DNA of 6,816 bases from JAWCMQ01 sp039091255 (lineage in GTDB: Archaea; Aenigmatarchaeota; Aenigmatarchaeia; GW2011-AR5; JACRAC01), in assembly GCA_039091255.1 (NCBI GenBank), contig JAWCMQ010000010.1:1-6816 (forward strand). The letters are read 5' to 3'. The notes under the pieces are model-generated. The model made no database searches and was not told the DNA's origin. It worked only from the letters and a program-made list of their open reading frames with translations. A program made the translations under genes and the position numbers. Shown piece after piece: positions 1-6,100 of the stretch; the first letter of the stretch is position 1, and the number at the start of each line of letters is the position of its first letter.

Positions 1-1
1 G

Positions 2-112
2 ATTGGCATCGCGTTGTACTCGAGCAATGTCACCCTGATAAACGTGACTGCCCAGAACAACACGCAATGGGACATCTGGCACTACGGCAGCAACGTCACC
101 GCCGTCAACTTC
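2..112 (+). other. C-terminal rungs of a beta-helix truncated by the window edge
   Basis: Residues 1-37 show the end of a helix whose beginning lies upstream. One rung carries IGIALYSS, then comes the last-rung signature T-A-Q-N-N-T-x-W-D-I (47-76), which recurs at the end of every later helix. It runs straight into domain A1 through V-N-F-T-S-W-Q-N. At least one more full module therefore precedes the window. Confidence 0.85.
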
Positions 113-3100
113 ACCTCTTGGCAGAACAACCTCGCATTCGCGTTGGAGAACGTCTCGCTCAAGGGCATGCAGACAGGCGAGATCCCTGGCAGCCTGCCCG
201 GCGACAGCAAGACAATCGGCTACGCCGTCAACGCCACCAACAACTCGGCCGCCAGCTGGCTCTACATCAATTTCAGCTATAGCGACAGCGACTGGTGGGC
301 GGCAGGCATAGCGGAAAGCACCCTGCGCGTCTGGAAATACAACGCCAGCGGCTGGACGAACGCCACGTTCTACAGCTCGAACGGCGTCAACACCACAGCC
401 AACATCGTCTACGCCAACATCACCAACTTCGCCAGCATCTTCGCGCCCGCAGGCGGCTCATCTAACACGACGATATCAGGCTGCGCGAACTTAAACGAGT
501 CCGGCGTGACCTACTTGCTCACATCCGACATCACGAACGCCGTCGGCAGCTGCATGAACGTCACAGCAGACGGCGTCACGCTCGACTGCCAGGGGCACAT
601 CATCGATGGCGACCGCTCAGGAACTGACTACGCCGTGAACAACAGCGCCGGCAAAGACTTCGTGACGGTGAAGAACTGCACGATGACGGACTTCACGCAC
701 GGCGTCTACCTTGCCAACACCGCGCTTAACAACACCATATACAACAACACCATACGGCTGAACTATTCGACAAGCTACGGCGTTTACATCAGCTCAAACT
801 CAAACTACACAAACATAACTAGCAACACATTCGACCTTAACAGCTATGCCATATATGGAGATGCAACCTTTTCGTTCGCCACAATCGAAAGCAACACCAT
901 CGCCAACAGCACAAGCTACGGCGTATACACGCCCAATCCTAGAAATACAATAAGATGGAACAATTTCACCCAGTCTGCAGGGTCAGCGGTGTATCTGTCC
1001 TCGAACACCACCGTCTCTGGGAATCGCATCATCATGACAGGCGGAAACTATGGAATCTATCTCAGCGGCAGCGATGACAACAACATCACCGACAACTTTG
1101 TGCGGGCGCCGACCGGATTCTACATAGTGAGCGGCTCAGATAGAAACAGGATTTACAACAATACGGTCTGGAACTGCACGAGCTATGGCTTTTACATCAG
1201 CAGCAGCACTTTCAACAATTTCACGTTCAACAACATCACAGCAAACCCAGGATACGGCGTGTACATCACATCAAGCTCGCACAACACTACGCTCGCCAGC
1301 AACACCATCGCCTCCAATGGCGACAGCGGAACGGAGGCAGGCATCTACATCACAGGCAGCCAGAACACCACGATGACAGGAAACAACTTGAGCGGAAACT
1401 GGTACAACCTCTGGGTGAACGACTACGAAAGCAGGCAGGTCATCGACACCACAAACACCGTTGAGGGCAGGCCAATCTACTGGCTCAAGGACGTCGCCGA
1501 TGCGGTCTATGACAGTTCGACGAATGCGAGCCTCTTCGCCTGCTTCCGCTGCCGGAATGTCACTGTCAAGGATGTCAATCTGAGCACAAGGAACAGGATT
1601 GGGCTGCACTTCGAGTTGACAAATGGCTCTCTCGCCCATAACGCAACCGCAAACTCCAACTACTACGGGATGCTCATCAATGCCAGCCACAACAACACCA
1701 TCAACCTAAGCACCGCAAACGCGAACGCCCAATATGGCATATGGCTCGCCTCAAGCACCTCGAACAACATATCATACACAGCCGCAAGCGCAAACACCAA
1801 CACAGGCATCTATCTTACATACACAAACTACACGAACATAACAGGCGGCAACATTAGCAATTCACCGCAGGGCATCTACCTTTACAACTATAACTACAAC
1901 AACACAATATCAGGAAATTCAATATCCAACTCAACGAGCTACGGCATCTACTTCCAAAGTTATGCCATCAACAACACGATTTACGGCAACAACCTGAGCA
2001 GCAACGTGCAAGGCGTGCGCATATACTCCAGCTCTTTCAACAACACCGTCAGCGGAAACACCATCCGCGGACCTGCGCAGGAATACGGCATCGTCCTCGA
2101 ATCCGGCTGCCACGACCACATCCTGTACAACAACACGATCATAAACAGCACCTACAATGGCATATACGTCTACGGCTCGTACAGGAACAACATCACGCTG
2201 AACACGGTAGTCAACACGACTTCGCAGGACGCCATATACATGTATAGCACGTACAACAATACTGTCGAAAGCAACACTCTTTACGCAAGCAAGCGGTATG
2301 GAATCCGCATCGCGTCGTCGAGCAGCAACACATTCGCCCGAAACAACATTACGGCGAATGACAACCATGGCATATATTTCGACGGCAGCTCCAGCAACAC
2401 GTTTATAGGCGACACAGTCCAGAACAACACGGGGTATGATTTCTATCTCTACGGAACGAGCCTCAACATCACAGGCATAAACATAACTTCGTACCAAAAC
2501 CTGATTTCCTTCAAGGGGGACAGATTCGGCCTCAAGGGCATGCTGCCATCCCAGGCGCCCGCGACCCCTTCTGATAAAATAAGCCTCGGCAAGTATGTCA
2601 ACGCAACGCAAGTGTCCACAGGCGCATGGCTCTGGCTGAACTTCTCCTACAGCGACGGCGAAGCCGGAGACGAGTCCGCACTGCGCATCTGGCGCTACAA
2701 CGGCACTGCCTGGACGAACACTACGTTCTACCCCGCAGGCCAGTATGGCGTCGACACCACAGCTAACGTCGTCTACGCGAACATAACGACGTTCAGCCCG
2801 TTCGGCGTGTTCGAAAGCAAGAATATCATAAGCAATTGCTCGAACCTGGCGGCGCCGGGAACGTACTACCTGAACCAGTCGCTGTGGAACGTCTCGGGCA
2901 CCTGCATGAACGTTTCCGCCGACAACGTCACGCTGGACTGCCAAGGGTACACGATAAGCGGAGACAAAAGCGTAAATCCCAGGGCTATAAATGCCACAGC
3001 AGATTACTTTGTAATAAGAAATTGCAAATTATACAACTTCTCTAACGCCATCGTGACGTATGGACGCTACGGGCTTGTGGAGAACGTCACTGCAGCTGCC

Positions 3101-6100
3101 AATTTTGCTGGCATAAGCGTCAACAAAGGCGCGAATGTCACGATAGCGCAGAGCAACATCAGCCTGAATACGCATGGCTTGAGCATATCGGCAGATAACT
3201 GCACGGTTTCCAACACCGTAATCAACAACAACGAGTTGGAAGGCGTGATTGTATACACCAACTTCAACAGGTTCATCAACAACACGGCCAGCTTTGGGCG
3301 CACAGGCTTCTACCTATACGCAAGCTCCGGCAACATCTTTGAAAACAACACCGCAAACTCAAATTACTGGCACGGTTTCGATGTGTTTTTCTACTCGAAC
3401 TCTAGCACCTTCATTAACAACACCGCGCAGAACAATAGCATATGGGATTTCCGTGCCCTCTACAACTCCACAGGCAATGTCGTTGTCAACTTAACCTCCT
3501 GGCAGAATCGCATCTCATTCCTGCCCAATGAGGTTGGTTTGAAGGGCCTTCAAGCAAGCGAAATCCCCAGCATGCAAGGCAGCAACCGAACCATCGGCTA
3601 CGCGATCAACGCAACAAACCTGTCCCAAACGGGAAAAGCTCGGCTCTTCCTGAACTTCTCCTACAGCGACGCCGACTGGCAGTCAGCAGGCATAGACGAA
3701 AGCACCCTGCGCATCTGGAAATACAACGATAGCGGCTGGACGAACGCAACGTTCTGGAGCGTGAACGGCGTCGACACAGCGAACAACATCGTCTACGCCA
3801 ACATCACCAACTTCGCCAGCATCTTCGCGCCCGCAGGCAGCCCCATTCCCTTGAGCGGATGCGGAATTCTCAACGAGACAGGAAAGACCTACAGCCTCAT
3901 CGCGAACATTACAAACTGGGTAGGCACCTGCATGAACGTTTCCGCCGACAACATCACGCTCGACTGCCAGGGGCACACGATAGACGGCGATGATAGCGGT
4001 GAAGGCAGTGGCATCGTTAATTTTGGATACGACGGCATTACAATCACAGGCTGTTTGGTGTCGGACTTTTTCAGTGGCATACATCTCTCCAACGCCACAG
4101 AAAACGCAAACATTTTCAACAACACGCTCACATCTAACACGAATTACGGGATTATGGTGTCCGGCAGTTCGAACAATGTCATTTCCAACAACACGTTCAC
4201 CTACAACGAGCGCGGAATCCGACTGATGCATAGTCGCAACATAACAATCGAAAAAAATGTCGCAAATCTGAATTACCTAGCCGGCATTAGCACGTACAAC
4301 AGCACATCCAATAACCTCACGCTCAACAACGCATCTCTGAATGGCGAAATCGGAATAGAGTTTTCGTTGTCCCACAACAACACCCTCACAAACAACACCG
4401 TCAACTCCAACAGCTTCTACGGCATCTATCTCTCCTCCAGCTCCAACAATACCTTCACCAACAACACCGCCCAGAACAACACGCTCTGGGATTTCCGTTC
4501 AAGCTCGACTTCGCTGAACAATACCGTCATCAACCTCACAACCTGGCAGAACCGCATCTCGTTTACCTCGCGTGATGTCGCTCTGAAGGGCATGCAGTCG
4601 AGCGAGATTCCAAGCGGCATGCCGGGACTCACCCGAAGCATAGGCTACGCCGTCAACGCGACGAACAACTCGGCAGACAGCTGGCTCTTCCTGAACTTCT
4701 CCTACTCCGACAGCGATTACCAGTCCGCCGGGGCATCCGAAAGCAGGCTGCGCATCTGGAAATACAACACCAGCGGCTGGACGAACGAGACGTTCTGGAG
4801 CGTCAACAATGTCAGCATGTCTGAAAACGTCGTCTACGCCAACATCACCAACTTCGCCAGCATCTTCGCGCCCGCAGGCGAGCCTGTCGGCATAAACGAC
4901 TGCGGGCATTACGTGGAAGAAGGCGCGACGTACGTCATGACGTCCGACATCTACTGGAACGGCACCACGTGCATATGGCTCGAAGCTTCATCGACGCTCG
5001 ACTGCAACGGCCATTGGATAGTTGGAAACAACACGCTGGGAACTTATGGCGTGTACTTCGACAACGCGAACGGCATCACCGTAAAGAACTGCAAGATAAA
5101 GTTTTTCGATAGGGGCATATACGCCAAAGATACGCTCTATCACAACTTCATCAACAATACCTTTGACTCGAATATGTATTATGGCATTCTGCTGCAAAGC
5201 GTCGGAGGAGCGACAATCCGCGGCAACACAGCGGTCGGCGCTGAAGACGACATAGTGCTGTCTTCGCAATCCAGCGACAACGTCGTGGAGCATAACGTGC
5301 TGAATGGAGGGGCCATGATTTCAATCTCCGGGTCCCACAGAAATTACGTGCACAACAACACGCTAAGCGGAACGAGCACTTACGGCATATCAGTCGCCGG
5401 GAGCAGCCACAACAACACCCTCTTGAGCAACCGCATTTCGTCCAAAACAGGCGCTGGCATCTGGCTCTATAATGCAGTCGGCACGAACCTGACTGGCAAC
5501 AACGTGACATCCAGCGAATACGGGATATGGCTTGATATCGACGTCATCAACAGCACCGTCCAAGGCGGGCGCATAACATCGAACGGAATCGGCATAGAAG
5601 TCGAGCAAAGCTCCCACAACGTTTTCAAAGACACGCTGGTTCAGAACAACACAGTATACGATTACAGCTCGGACGCGTATTCTTACAGCAACACCGCCAT
5701 AAACATGACATCGTACCAGAACTCGCTGTCCTTTGCGTCCTACAGGATTTCCTTGTCCGGGGTTCAGCCATCCGGAGCGCCCATAGGCGCGCCGCCGGGC
5801 AAGCGCGCCCTCGGAAAGTACGTCAACGCGACATCGGGTGGCAGCGGCGCCTGGCTCTTCATAAACTTCTCCTACACCGACAGCGACCTTGGAACGCCTG
5901 GCGCACCAAGCTACATCAACGAATCGACGCTCTTCGTATGGAAGTACAACGAAACCTCCGGCGCATGGCAGAACGAGACGTTCTACTCGGCCAACGGCGT
6001 CAACACCGCAGCCAACTACGTCTATGCCAACATCACCAACTTCGCAAGCATGTTCGCGCCGTTCGGCAACTCAGACTGTCCGGCCGCAGACGGCAACTTC

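Larger units (their letters stand above)
455..2485 (+). other. Helix H1: cysteine cap plus about 24 beta-helix rungs
   Basis: Residues 152-828, by far the longest helix. The cap has four cysteines at residues 161, 184, 196 and 226 around C-M-N-V-T-A-D-G-V-T-L-D-C-Q-G. About 24 rungs follow, each with a strand such as YGVYI, YGIYL, AGIYI, YGIWL, TGIYL, YGIYF, YGIRI or HGIYF and a turn rich in NNT or SSS, at a typical spacing of 22-24 residues. This is the PbH1/NosD pattern, in which stacked Asn and aromatic residues form ladders. A non-rung insertion interrupts it near residues 480-533. Extra cysteines sit at 392, 514, 517 and 703. It closes with T-V-Q-N-N-T-G-Y-D-F. No catalytic Asp cluster of polysaccharide lyases or pectinases can be assigned, so a structural or binding role is more likely than an enzymatic one. 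Confidence 0.85.

Noticed and set aside
166..556. In-frame ATG codons as gene start
   Set aside because: The ATGs at 166 and 554 lie in conserved repeat motifs (L-K-G-M-Q and C-M-N-V) that recur later in the protein. The upstream frame is open and already encodes helix rungs, and no signal peptide follows.
479..2485. Polysaccharide lyase or pectinase activity for the long helix
   Set aside because: Beta-helix enzymes have clustered catalytic Asp/Arg/His residues on one face. I could not identify such a set from the sequence, so an enzymatic call is not supported.
1931..2944. A 337-codon open frame on the minus strand
   Set aside because: Its codons are in exact register with the sense codons, so it stays open wherever the sense strand lacks TCA, TTA and CTA codons. 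Its Val/Arg/Ala-rich translation is the mirror of Asn/Thr/Ala-rich sense codons and shows no domain. The sense frame reads through it with clear beta-helix rungs.
113..4880. CRISPR array or mobile-element repeats
   Set aside because: The repeats are coding modules spaced by 1-3.4 kb, not short evenly spaced direct repeats, and there are no inverted ends, transposase or target duplications.
1271..5617. Other minus-strand open frames (for example 1271-1690, 3683-4231, 4499-4909, 4988-5293, 5390-5617)
   Set aside because: All lie antisense to conserved modules, and those over A domains resemble each other only because the sense repeats do. None has a plausible independent protein or ribosome-binding context.
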